Shown: positions 37,301 through 46,504 of the stretch, in pieces
Position numbering within the stretch: the stretch's first letter is position 1
How the letters are laid out: every line of letters begins with the position of its first letter
Origin: Eutreptiella sp. 'Long Island Sound 2002'
Lineage: Eukaryota > Euglenozoa > Euglenophyceae > Eutreptiales > Eutreptiaceae
Direction: 5' to 3'
NCBI GenBank assembly: GCA_964036045.1
Contig: OZ038378.1
Span: forward strand, 176,970,341 to 177,034,340
Length of the DNA: 64,000 nucleotides
Position numbers and translations under genes: made by a program
Notes under the pieces: generated by a model
The model's input: only the letters and a program-made list of their open reading frames with translations
Databases searched by the model: none
Told to the model about the DNA's origin: nothing

Positions 37301-37894
37301 CTGGGTTAGGGACTCGCAATCCACGCTTTGTCGCGTGGCCCCTTGAGTTGGGGTTAGGGACTCACAATCCACGCTTTATTGTGTGGCCCCTTGAGTTGGG
37401 GTTAGGGACTCACAATCCACGCTTTGTTGCGTGGCCCCTTGAGTTGGGGTTAGGGACTCACAATCCACGCTTTGTTGCGTGGCCCCTTGAGTTGGGGTTA
37501 GGGACTCACAATCCATGCTTTGGTGCGTGGCCCCTTGCGTTGGGGTTAGGGACTCACAATCCACGCTTTGTTGTGTGGCCCTTTGAGTTTGGGTTAGGGA
37601 CTCACAATCCACGCTTTGTTGCGTGGCCCCTTGAGTTGGGGTTAGGGACTCACAATCCACGCTTTGTTGCGTGGCCCCTTGAGTTGGGGTTAGGGACTCC
37701 CAATCCACGCTTTGTTGCGTGGCCCCTTGAGTTGGGGTTAGGGACTCACAACCAACGCTTTGTTGCGTGGCCCCTTGAGTTGGGGTTAGGGACTCACAAT
37801 CCGCGCTTTGTTGCGTGGCCCCTTGCGTTGGGGTTAGGGACTCACAATCCACGCTTTGTTGCGTGGCCCCTTGAGTTGGGGATAGGGACTCACA

Positions 37895-39526
37895 ATCCAC
37901 GCTTTGTTGTGTGGCCCTGTGAGTCGGGGTTAGGGACTCACAATCCACGCTTTGGTGCGTGGCCCCTTGCGTTGGGGTTAGGGACTCACAATCCACGCTT
38001 TGTTGCGTGGCCCCTTGAGTTGGGGTTAGGGACTCACAATCCACGCTTTGTTGCGTGGCCCCTTGCGTTGGGGTTAGGGACTCACAATCCACGCTTCGTT
38101 GTGTGGCCCTTTGAGTTTGGGTTAGGGACTCACAATCCACGCTTTGTTGCGTGGCCCCTTGAGTTGGGGTTAGGGACTCACAATCCACGCTTTGTTGCGT
38201 GGCCCCTTGAGTTGGGGTTGGGGACTCACAATCCATGCTTTGTTGCGTGGCCCCTTGAGTTGGGGTTAGGGACTCACAATCCACGCTTTGTTGTGTGGCC
38301 CCTTGAGGTGGGGTCAGGGACTCACAATCCACGCTTTGTTGCTTGGCCCCTTGAGTTGGGGTTAGGGACTCGCAATCCACGCTTTGTTGCGTGGCCCCTT
38401 GAGTTGGGGTTAGGGACTCACAATCCACGCTTTGTTGCGTGGCCCCTTGAGTTGGGGTTAGGGACTCGCATTCCACGCTTTGTTGCGTGGCCCCTTGAGT
38501 TGGGGTGAGGGACTCACGATCCACGCTTTGTTGCGTGGCCCCTTGAGTTGGGGTTAGGGACTCACAATCCACGCTTTATTGTGTGGCCCCTTGAGTTTGG
38601 GTTAGGGACTCACAATCCACGCTTTGTTGCGTGGCCCCTTGAGTTGGGGTTAGGGACTCGCAATCCACGCTTTGTTGCGTGGCCCCTTGAGTTAGGGTTA
38701 GGGACTCACAATCCACGCTTTGTTGTGTGGCCCTGTGAGTCGGGGTTAGGGACTCACAATCCACGCTTTGGTGCGTGGCCCCTTGCGTTGGGGTTAGGGA
38801 CTCACAATCCACGCTTTGTTGCGTGGCCCCTTGAGTTGGGGTTAGGGACTCACAATCCACGCTTTGTTGCGTGGCCCCTTGCGTTGGGGTTAGGGACTCA
38901 CAATCCACGCTTCGTTGTGTGGCCCTTTGAGTTTGGGTTAGGGACTCACAATCCACGCTTTGTTGCGTGGCCCCTTGAGTTGGGGTTAGGGACTCACAAT
39001 CCACGCTTTGTTGCGTGGCCCCTTGAGTTGGGGTTGGGGACTCACAATCCATGCTTTGTTGCGTGGCCCCTTGAGTTGGGGTTAGGGACTCACAATCCAC
39101 GCTTTGTTGTGTGGCCCCTTGAGGTGGGGTCAGGGACTCACAATCCACGCTTTGTTGCTTGGCCCCTTGAGTTGGGGTTAGGGACTCGCAATCCACGCTT
39201 TGTTGCGTGGCCCCTTGAGTTGGGGTTAGGGACTCACAATCCACGCTTTGTTGCGTGGCCCCTTGAGTTGGGGTTAGGGACTCGCATTCCACGCTTTGTT
39301 GCGTGGCCCCTTGAATTGGGGTGAGGGACTCACGATCCACGCTTTGTTGCGTGGCCCCTTGAGTTGGGGTTAGGGACTCACAATCCACGCTTTATTGTGT
39401 GGCCCCTTGAGTTTGGGTTAGGGACTCACAATCCACGCTTTGTTGCGTGGCCCCTTGAGTTGGGGTTAGGGACTCGCAATCCACGCTTTGTTGCGTGGCC
39501 CCTTGAGTTAGGGTTAGGGACTCACA
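37895..39526. repeat. 816-bp tandem duplication (two copies)
   Basis: Copies are about 37895-38710 and 38711-39526, offset by 816 bp (exactly 17 monomers). Landmarks are CCCTGTGAGTCGGGG (37915 and 38731), CACGCTTCGTTGTG, GAGGTGGGGTCAGGG, GGGGTGAGGGACTCACGATCC (about 38502 and 39318, where copy 2 has GAATTGGGG just before it) and GAGTTAGGGTTAGGG (about 38689 and 39505). Confidence 0.86.
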
Positions 39527-42500
39527 ATCCATGCTTTGTGGTGTGGCCCCTTGAGTTGGGGTTAGGGACTCGCAATCCACGCTTTGTTGCGTGGCCCCTT
39601 GAGTTGGGGTTAGGGACTCCCAATCCATGCTTTGTTGCGTGGCCCCTCGCGTTTGGGTTAGGGACTCACAATCCACGCTTGGTGGCGTGGCCGCTGGTTA
39701 GGGACTCACAATCCACGCTTTGTGGCGTGGCCCCTTGAGTTGGGGTCAGCGACTCACAATCCTCGCCTTGTTCCGTGGCCCCTTGAGTTGGGCTGAGGGA
39801 CTCACAATCCATGCTTTGTTGTGTGCCCCCTTGAGTTGGGGTCGGGGACTCACAATCCGCGCTTTGTGGCGTGGCCCCTTGAGTTGGGGTTAGGGACTCA
39901 CAATCCACGCTTTATCGTGTGGCCCCTTGAGTTTGGGTTAGGGACTCACAATCCACGCTTTGTTGCGTGGCCCTTTGAGTTGGGGTCAGCGACTCGCAAT
40001 CCACGCCTTGTTCCGTGGCCCTTTGAGTTGGGGTCAGCGACTCGCAATCCACGCCTTGTTCCGTGGCCCCTTGAGTTGGGGTTAGGGACTCACAATCCAC
40101 GCTTTGGTGCGTGGCCCCTTGCGTTGGGGTTAGGGACTCACAATCCACGCTTTGTTGTGTGGCCCTTTGAGTTTGGGTTAGGGACTCACAATCCACGCTT
40201 TGTTGCGTGGCCCCTTGAGTTGGGGTTAGGGACTCACAATCCACGCTTTGTTGCGTGGCCCCTTGAGTTGGGGTTAGGGACTCACAATCCACGCTTTGTT
40301 GCGTGGCCCCTTGAGTTGGGGTTAGGGACTCACAATCCACGCTTTGTTGTGTGGCCCCTTGAGTTGGGGTCAGGGACTCACAATCCACGCTTTGTTGCTT
40401 GGCCCCTTGAGTTGGGGTTAGGGACTCGCAATCCACGCTTTGTTGCGTGCCCCCTTGAGTTGGGGTTAGGGACTCACAATCCACGCTTTGTTGCGTGGCC
40501 CCTTGAGTTGGGGTTAGGGACTCACAATCCACGCTTTGTTGCGTGGCCCCTTGAGTTGGGGTTAGGGACTCGCAATCCACGCTTTGTTGCGTGGCCCCTT
40601 GAGTTGGGGTTAGGGACTCACAATCCACGCTTTGTTGCGTGGCCCCTTGAGTTGGGGTTAGGGACTCACAATCCACGCTTTATTGTGTGGCCCCTTGAGT
40701 TTGGGTTAGGGACTCACAATCCACGCTTTGTTGCGTGGCCCCTTGAGTTTGGGTTAGGGACTCACAATCCACGCTTTGTGGCGTGGCCCCTTGAGTTGGG
40801 GTTAGGGACTCACAATCCATGCTTTGGTGCCTGGCCCCTTGAGTTGGGGTTAGGGACTCACAATCCACGCTTTGTTGCGTGGCCCCTTGAGTTGGGGTTA
40901 GGGACTCGCAATCCACGCTTTGTTGCGTGGCCCCTTGAGTTGGGGTTAGGGACTCACAATCCACGCTTTGTTGTGTGGCCCCTTGAGTTGGGGTTAGGGA
41001 CTCACAATCCACGCTTTATTGCGTGGCCCCTTGAGTTGGGGTTAGGGACTCACAACCCACGCTTTGTTGTGTGGCCCCTTGAGTTGGGGTTAGGGACTCA
41101 CAATCCACGCTTTGTTGCGTGGCCCCTTGAGTTGGGGTTAGGGACTCACAATCCACGCTTTGTTGCGTGGCCCCTTGAGTTGGGGTTAGGGACTCACAAT
41201 CCACGCTTTGTTGCGTGGCTTTTTGAGTTGGGGGTAGGGACTCACAATCCACGCTTTGTTGCGTGGCCCCTTGAGTTGGGGTTAGGGACTCACAACCCAC
41301 GCTTTGTTGTGTGGCCCTGTGAGTTGGGGTTAGGGACTCACAATCCACGCTTTATCGTGTGGCCCCTTGAGTTTGGGTTAGGGACTCACAATCCACGCTT
41401 TGTTGCGTGGCCCTTTGAGTTGGGGTCAGCGAATCGCAATCCACGCCTTGTTCCGTGGCCCCTTGAGTTGGGGTTAGGGACTCACAATCCACGCTTTGGT
41501 GCGTGGCCCCTTGCGTTGGGGTTAGGGACTCACAATCCACGCTTTGTTGCGTGGTTCTTGAGTTGGGGTTAGGGACTCACAATCCACGCTTTGTTGTGTG
41601 GCCCTTTGAGTTTGGGTTAGGGACTCACAATCCACGCTTTGTTGCGTGGCCCCTTGAGTTGGGGTTAGGGACTCACAATCCATGCTTTGGTGCCTGGCCC
41701 CTTGAGTTGGGGTTAGGGACTCACAATCCACGCTTTGTTGCGTGGCCCCTTGAGTTGGGGTTAGGGACTCGCAATCCACGCTTTGTTGCGTGGCCCCTTG
41801 AGTTGGGGTTAGGGACTCACAATCCACGCTTTGTTGTGTGGCCCCTTGAGTTGGGGTTAGGGACTCGCAATCCACGCTTTGTTGCGTGGCCCCTTGAGTT
41901 GGGGTTAGGGACTCACAATCCACGCTTTGTTGTGTGGCCCCTTGAGTTGGGGTTAGGGACTCACAATCCACGCTTTGTTGCGTGGCCCCTTGAGTTGGGG
42001 TTAGGGACTCGCAATTCACGCTTTGTTGCGTGGCCCCTTGAGTTGGGGTTAGGGACTCACAATCCACGCTTTGTTGCGTGGCCCCTTGCGTTGGGGTTAG
42101 GGACTCACAATCCACGCTTTGTTGCGTGGCCCCTTGAGTTGGGGTTAGGGACTCACAATCCACGCTTTGTTGCGTGGCCCCTTGAGTTGGGGTTAGGGAT
42201 TCACAATCCACGCTTTATTGTGTGGCCCCTTGAGTTTGGGTTAGGGACTCACAATCCACGCTTTGTTGCGTGGCCCCTTGAGTTGGGGTTAGGGACTCAC
42301 AATCCACGCTTTATTGTGTGGCCCCTTGAGTTGGGGTTAGGGACTCACAATCCACGCTTTGTTGCGTGGCCCCTTGAGTTGGGGTTAGGGACTCACAATC
42401 CACGCTTTATTGTGTGGCCCCTTGAGTTGGGGTTAGGGACTCACAATCCACGCTTTGTTGCGTGGCCCCTTGAGTTGGGGTTAGGGACTCGCAATCCACG

Positions 42501-44100
42501 CTTTGTTGCGTGGCCCCTTGAGTTGGGGTTAGGGACTCACAATCCACGCTTTGTTGTGTGGCCCCTTGAGTTGGGGTTAGGGACTCACAATCCACGCTTT
42601 GTTGCGTGGCCCCTTGAGTTTGGGTTAGGGACTCACAATCCACGCTTTGTTGCGTGGCCCCTTGAGTTGGGGTTAGGGACTCACAATCCACGCTTTGTGG
42701 CGTGGCCCCTTGAGTTGGGGTTAGGGACTCACAATCCATGCTTTGGTGCCTGGCCCCTTGAGTTGGGGTTAGGGACTCACAATCCACGCTTTGTTGCGTG
42801 CCCCCTTGAGTTGGGGTTAGGGACTCGCAATCCACGCTTTGTTGCGTGGCCCCTTGAGTTGGGGTTAGGGACTCACAATCCACGCTTTGTTGCGTGGCCC
42901 CTTGAGTTGGGGTTAGGGACTCACAATCCACGCTTTATTGCGTGGCCCCTTGAGTTGGGGTTAGGGACTCACAATCCACGCTTTGTTGTGTGGCCCCTTG
43001 AGTTGGGGTTAGGGACTCACAACCCACGCTTTATTGCGTGGCACCTTGAGTTGGGGTTAGGGACTCACAATCCACGCTTTGTTGCGTGGCCCCTTGAGTT
43101 GGGGTTAGGGACTCACAATCCACGCTTTGTTGCGTGGCCCCTTGAGTTGGGGTTAGGGACTCACAATCCACGCTTTGTGGCGTGGCCCCTTGAGTTGGGG
43201 CTAGGGACTCACAATCCACGCTTTGTTGCGTGGCCCTTTGAGTTGGGGTTAGGGACTCACAATCCACGCTTTGTTGCGTGGCCCCTTGAGTTGGGGTTAG
43301 GGACTCACAACCCACGCTTTGTTGCGTGGCCCCTTGAGTTTGGGTTAGGGACTCGCAATCCACGCTTTGTGGCGTGGCCCCTTGAGTTGGGGTTAGGGAC
43401 TCGCAATCCACGCTTTGTTGCCTGGCCCCTTGAGTTGGGGTTAGGGACTCACAATGCACGCTTTGTTGCGTGGCCCCTTGAGTTGGGGTTAGGGACTCAC
43501 AATCCACGCTTTGTTGCGTGGCCCCTTGAGTTTGGGTTAGGGACTCGCAATCCACGCTTTGTTGCGTGGCCCCTTGAGTTGGGGTTAGGGACTCACAATC
43601 CACGCTTTGTTGCGTGGCCCCTTGAGTTTGGGTTAGGGACTCGCAATCCACGCTTTGTTGCGTGGCCCCTTGAGTTGGGGTTAGGGACTCACAATCCACG
43701 CTTTGTTGCGTGGCCCCTTGAGTTGGGGTTAGGGACTCACAATCCACGCTTTGTTGCGTGGCCCCTTGAGTTGGGGTTAGGGACTCACAATCCACGCTTT
43801 GTTGTGTGGCCCCTTGAGTTGGGGTTAGGGACTCACAACCCACGCTTTGTTGCGTGGCCCCTTGAGTTGGGGTTAGGGACTCACAATCCACGCTTTGTTG
43901 CGTGGCCCCTTGAGTTGGGGTTAGGGACTCACAATCCATGCTTTGTTGCGTGGCCCCTTGAGTTGGGGTTAGGGACTCACAATCCACGCTTTGTTGCGTG
44001 GCCCCTTGAGTTGGGGTTAGGGACTCACAACCCACGCTTTGTTGCGTGGCCCCTTGAGTTGGGGTTAGGGACTCACAATCCACGCTTTGTTGCGTGGCCC
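39527..44100. repeat. Right flank of the 48-bp array
   Basis: The early part still carries exotic variants: GTCAGCGACTC, TTGTTCCGTGG and a one-base deletion at GTGGTTCTTGAG near 41551. The last kilobase or so is close to consensus, with mostly CAC/CGC and AAT/AAC differences. The array then stops cleanly at 44100 with no run of decayed monomers. I found no long block duplication in the last part, although short runs such as TTATTGTGTGG monomers alternating with consensus near 42200-42430 repeat at 96-bp spacing. Confidence 0.85.
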
Positions 44101-44272
44101 AGCTATGGGTATAGTAACCCAATGGGCTATCAGACTTCAGACTTCAGACTTTCATGGGCCATCACCCCCAACCCCCAACCCCCCAAGCCCCCCATGATAG
44201 GCCTTTGCCCCCCCCCCCCAATATCACACTTGTGCTTTGCCCCCCATATCAGACTTGGCTCCCCCCCCCTTT
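44101..44272. other. Array-edge sequence with C-rich tract
   Basis: Just outside the satellite, CAGACTT is repeated about three times (near 44129-44151). A strongly C-rich stretch follows from 44162, including a run of 12 C at 44208-44219 and a 9-C run near 44261. The opposite strand is correspondingly G-run rich. The segment has no convincing coding content. Its CCCCCCATNATAGGC plus poly-C part resembles 44390-44424. Confidence 0.7.
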
Positions 44273-44308
44273 TCTCTTGCCCAATTCTGCACCTTGCTTC
44301 CTTTGCAG
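44273..44308 (+). other. Intron-acceptor-like module A
   Basis: A pyrimidine-rich stretch ends in TTCTGCACCTTGC and then CTTTGCAG at 44308. It aligns along its full 36 nt with module B (44605-44640) and in its final 25 nt or so with module C. The form is that of a eukaryotic intron 3' end (polypyrimidine tract plus CAG). It is followed 24 nt later by a donor-like TAGGTATGTGA, which could bracket a tiny exon, but no gene model supports this. It may instead be a dispersed repeat. Confidence 0.45.
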
Positions 44309-44424
44309 ACCATGACCGTAGGCATGAACTAGGTATGTGAATAACAACAGGGTCAGTTTTGCTGGTGGGCTACCCCAACGCTCAACCCGAAACCCCCCAT
44401 CAGGCTTTTATCACCCCCCCCCCC

Positions 44425-44600
44425 ACCCTGTCCGCAAAAAAAAACGCACAAAAAATTAATTATTGGCTTCACGCCTTACGCAAAAATGGGTTCCACAAAA
44501 AAAATCGCAAAAATAAAATAATTTTTGCCCCTGCCCCCTTTTTTGCAAGAATGCCAGAATCGCGGGAGAGTTTGCCCCACTGCTTGTTGTCCCCCTCTTC
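44425..44600. other. A-rich then C-rich unique sequence
   Basis: A-runs dominate 44438-44525 (for example AAAAAAAAA and repeated CGCAAAAAT-like strings), followed by a pyrimidine-rich stretch. An 11-C run sits just before it at 44414-44424. The open frames here are low complexity with no recognisable domain, so I see no gene. Confidence 0.6.
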
Positions 44601-44604
44601 CGTG

Positions 44605-44640
44605 TCTCATGCCCCGTTCTGCACCTTGCTTTGCTTTCAG
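44605..44640 (+). other. Intron-acceptor-like module B
   Basis: TCTCATGCCCCGTTCTGCACC leads into TTGCTTTGCTTTCAG at 44640. This closely matches module A, 332 bp upstream. The following AGAATGATGTATCCAGGATT also resembles the ATAATATGTCCTGATT after module C, so similarity crosses the putative splice site. That favours a repeated element or related gene ends over unrelated introns. No donor or exon could be assigned. Confidence 0.45.
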
Positions 44641-44676
44641 AGAATGATGTATCCAGGATTGTGACAAGTGTTAAAA

Positions 44677-44695
44677 TACCGTGCGACGCACGGTA
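44677..44695. repeat. 19-nt perfect palindrome
   Basis: TACCGTGCGACGCACGGTA has 9-bp perfect arms around a single central A. It sits between module B and the 61-bp minisatellite. It could be a protein-binding dyad, a hairpin or the end of an unrecognised mobile element. No partner copy was found in the window. Confidence 0.85.
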
Positions 44696-44700
44696 GTGGA

Positions 44701-44862
44701 ATTTGGCTGCTGATGGACAAAGGGGCTAGTTTGGGCCGTGGATATTTGAATGTGGTTGCTGATGTGCCCCAATGCAGATAAAGGGGCTAGTTCGGGACGT
44801 GCATATTTGAATGTGGCTGTTGATGTGCCCCAAAGCAGATAAAGGGGCTAGTTCAGGATATC
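44701..44862. repeat. 61-bp minisatellite, about 2.6 copies
   Basis: AAAGGGGCTAGTT recurs with GGGGCTAG at 44722, 44783 and 44844, a period of 61 bp. Each unit continues with GGATATTTGAATGTGG or a close variant, then CTGATGTGCCCCAA and GCAGATAAA. The copies differ by a handful of substitutions. No coding potential was recognised. Confidence 0.92.
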
Positions 44863-44918
44863 GCGTTGCCAGTCTTTTTGTGATTGCAATTTGTTTGTTG
44901 GTTGTTGGTACAAAGGAG

Positions 44919-45145
44919 TTTTAGTACATTTCGGGGGGTTTTTTAGTACATTTCGGGGGGTTTTTTAGTACAGTTAGGGGGGTTTTTTTAGTACAGTTAG
45001 GGGGTTTTTTAGTACAGTTAGGGGGGTTTTTTTAGTACATTTGGGGGGGTTTTTTAGTGCATTTCAGGGGATCTTTTAGTACATTTCCGGGGGTTTTGTA
45101 GTACGTTTTGGGCGGCTTTTTAGTACATTTCGGGGTATTTTCGGG
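44919..45145. repeat. G-run minisatellite, about 10 units of 20-24 bp
   Basis: The unit is roughly TTTTAGTACATTTCGGGGGG, with variants CAGTTAGGGGGG, CATTTGGGGGGG, GCATTTCAGGGG and CGTTTTGGGCGG. G-runs of 3 to 7 recur about every 20-24 bp on the + strand, and the right-hand units are more diverged. Regular G-runs make quadruplex formation plausible. The arrangement resembles the minus strand of the 41-bp satellite, but the AT parts differ, so I do not claim homology. Confidence 0.9.
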
Positions 45146-45160
45146 GCAATGTGAGCCCCG
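45142..45160. repeat. Short GC-rich hairpin
   Basis: CGGGGC and GCCCCG form 6-bp perfect arms around a 7-nt loop AATGTGA, immediately after the G-run minisatellite. There is no T-run as in a bacterial terminator, and the setting is eukaryotic, so no function is assigned. Confidence 0.7.
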
Positions 45161-45319
45161 AATCTCAGTCCAGGGAGACAGGCGATGCAGGGTCATGGAA
45201 GCACATGTGATTGTACATTCATTGTTTTGCTTCACATTGCTCTGTGTATGTGTTTTGCATTCTTTGTGTGTCTGCCTGGAGGGGCATTCTGCTTTGCTTC
45301 ACACCCCCCGATTTCAGTG

Positions 45320-45346
45320 GGGTCCCCCATTTAGTGTGGGGGACCC
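45320..45346. repeat. 10-bp perfect inverted repeat
   Basis: GGGTCCCCCA (45320-45329) and TGGGGGACCC (45337-45346) are exact reverse complements around a 7-nt loop TTTAGTG, a stable hairpin by base composition. GTCTAC is repeated three times just after it (near 45359-45377). Function unknown. Confidence 0.85.
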
Positions 45347-45377
45347 AATTTTTCCATTGTCTACCGTCTACGGTCTA

Positions 45378-45787
45378 CCCCCCTCTCCCCGCTCTCGACT
45401 CTTCCCCTCTTTTTTTCAATGAAACGGGGGCCTGTAGCAGTGTCTCTTCTGCCAAAAACGATTTTTTTTGCAGGTGCGCCTGCTATTTTCCACATGGCTT
45501 TTTTTTTCTGTCAGTTAAACGACACTGTCTGCAGGGTTGGTGCCTGGGTGGGGTGCAAGGGGTTCTTCGCCGGGTGTGGGGGGCCCGAGAGGATGCCCAA
45601 GCACTAGAGAGTCAAGGAGAGCGAGGCTGAGGGGTACATTGTCCTACCTAAAAGATTAGGCACCCCTACGAGCCTCTCGGTCCCTCTCTGCCGGCAACCC
45701 CTCCTGCTTCGGCTTTCTCAAGGCTTTGGTTAGGGAAAAACCCAGAAAAGGACACAGAGGACAAAATCACTGAGCAGAGCTGTCCCG
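45378..45787. other. Unique sequence without recognisable gene
   Basis: The stretch contains T-runs, TTTTTTGCAG near 45474 and a T-run-CTGTCAG near 45515 that resemble intron acceptors, and a G-rich patch near 45547-45590. Overlapping short open frames occur in several phases, but none contains a recognisable domain. It could be degraded intronic or untranslated sequence. Confidence 0.5.
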
Positions 45788-45836
45788 CCCCCCCCCCCCT
45801 CTCCCCACATTTGCAACTATTGAGTTGTCCTTGTTT

Positions 45837-45871
45837 GTACACCCCCCTTCTACACCTTGCTTCATTTCCAG
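45837..45871 (+). other. Intron-acceptor-like module C
   Basis: A 12-C run (45788-45799) is followed about 40 nt later by CTTCTACACCTTGC and TTCATTTCCAG ending at 45871. This matches the final part of modules A and B. The next 16 nt or so (ATAATATGTCCTGATT) resemble the sequence after module B. The poly-C run followed by this acceptor-like end is shared by all three modules. Confidence 0.42.
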
Positions 45872-46000
45872 ATAATATGTCCTGATTCAGGGAGGAAGGA
45901 TGAGGGAATCGGTGATTATGAGGGTGCCAGCCAGGGATTTCGAGATGAATTTGCCAGTACAGTAAGGAGTACAGTAGTTTCATTGAGTCATGGACACATT

Positions 46001-46165
46001 TGTGATGTGATGTGATGTGGTGATGTGATGTGATGTGATGTGATGTGATGTGATGTGATGTGATGTGATGTGATGTGATGTGATGTGATGTGATGTGATG
46101 TGATGTGATGTGATGTGATGTCATGTCATGTCATGTCATGTGATGTGATGTGATGTGATGTGATG
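46001..46165. repeat. GTGAT pentanucleotide microsatellite
   Basis: About 33 copies of a GTGAT/TGATG unit are present, with one off-register GTGGT near 46018 and a patch of about four GTCAT variants near 46111-46140. The reverse strand gives an open frame rich in T, S, H and I that is purely a product of the repeat. The right end abuts the first ABC-like fragment. Confidence 0.97.
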
Positions 46166-46336
46166 CGGGACCCCCGACAACATCGCTTACGGCAACGAGC
46201 GTGTGGCCGCCGCAGTGTTGTGTTCACCATCCACAAGGTGAACGAGGCGCGGACAGTGCCGCGTGGCAGGCTGAACGAGGCCGGCACACAACAGGAGCTG
46301 AGTGTGGCGCAGGGGGCGTATGCGCAACTGCACGCC
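46164..46336 (+). pseudogene. Broken ABC-exporter nucleotide-binding-domain fragment, copy 1
   Basis: From 46164 one frame encodes CGTPDNIAYGNE, resembling the GT-x-x-DNIAYG stretch that follows the Q-loop in ABCB-type exporters. Fourteen bases later (46214-46330) another frame encodes SVVFTIHKVNEA then RGRLNEAGTQQEL then AQGAYAQL. This resembles the H-loop (TIAHR) and the C-terminal G-x-I-x-E-x-GT-x-x-EL-x-x-x-G-x-Y-x-x-L pattern of the same family. In the family these parts lie about 100 residues apart, separated by the LSGGQ signature and Walker B, which are absent. The two parts are out of frame, so the fragment cannot encode a working ATPase. The order of motifs supports the assignment; a database search would settle it. 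Confidence 0.5.
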
Positions 46337-46504
46337 GTTCATTGTTTGTGTTTTTGTTTCTGGGGAGCAGGATTTCAAGGTCCGTGAGTCGGATTTCGTA
46401 GGCAAGAGCGCGGAGCTTTGGAAGTTTGACACCTTGGAAAAGCCTGCGGCAAAGTCAGTTTTTTGTACTCTGGACAGTACCCGCAAAGTTTGTGGTCCCA
46501 GCAC
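46337..46504 (+). other. Spacer between the two ABC-like copies
   Basis: GTTTGTGTTTTTGTTTCTGG followed by GGAGCAG (to about 46369) resembles an intron acceptor. The next frame (DFKVRESDFVGKSAELWKF and onward) runs open into the second copy but contains no domain I recognise. It may be an exon of the same degraded gene or captured unrelated sequence. Confidence 0.35.

Larger units (their letters stand above)
1..44100. repeat. 48-bp satellite array (megasatellite)
   Basis: A head-to-tail array of 48-bp monomers fills this stretch and continues beyond the left edge. A clean consensus monomer is 13687-13734: TTAGGGACTC, then ACAATCC, then the inverted repeat CCACGC-TTTGTT-GCGTGG, then CCCCTTGAGTTGGGG. 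Dividing the length by 48 gives about 918 monomers. Recurrent variants are CAC/CGC in the ACTCAC segment, CCACGC to CCATGC or CCACAC, TTGCG to TTGTG, TTGTT to TTGGT or TTATT, and GAGTTGGGG to GAGTTTGGG. A few monomers are 49, 40 or 34 bp and break the period. The array ends abruptly at 44100 within the GGCCC part of a monomer. Nothing indicates a protein product; a structural, heterochromatic or subtelomeric role is possible but only inferred. Confidence 0.98.

Noticed and set aside
1-44100. CRISPR array
   Set aside because: Repeats are directly contiguous with no unique spacers, far too numerous, and there are no cas genes.
1-44100. True telomere tract
   Set aside because: TTAGGG occurs about once per 48 bp within a complex monomer, not as a pure hexamer array.
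45142-45160. Rho-independent terminator
   Set aside because: The hairpin lacks a downstream T-run and the setting is eukaryotic satellite DNA.
44359-45630. Several overlapping short + strand frames of about 60-140 codons in the island
   Set aside because: They overlap in different phases, are low complexity (poly-P, poly-F, poly-K stretches), and contain no domain or plausible gene structure.
45666-46124. Minus-strand frame of 152 codons rich in T-S-H-I
   Set aside because: Its N-terminal half is the translated GTGAT microsatellite and the remainder has no recognisable domain.
46400-46504. An additional exon encoding KSAELWKFDTLEKP and onward
   Set aside because: The frame is open and preceded by an acceptor-like GGAGCAG, but I recognise no family and no donor, so it is only mentioned in the spacer entry.
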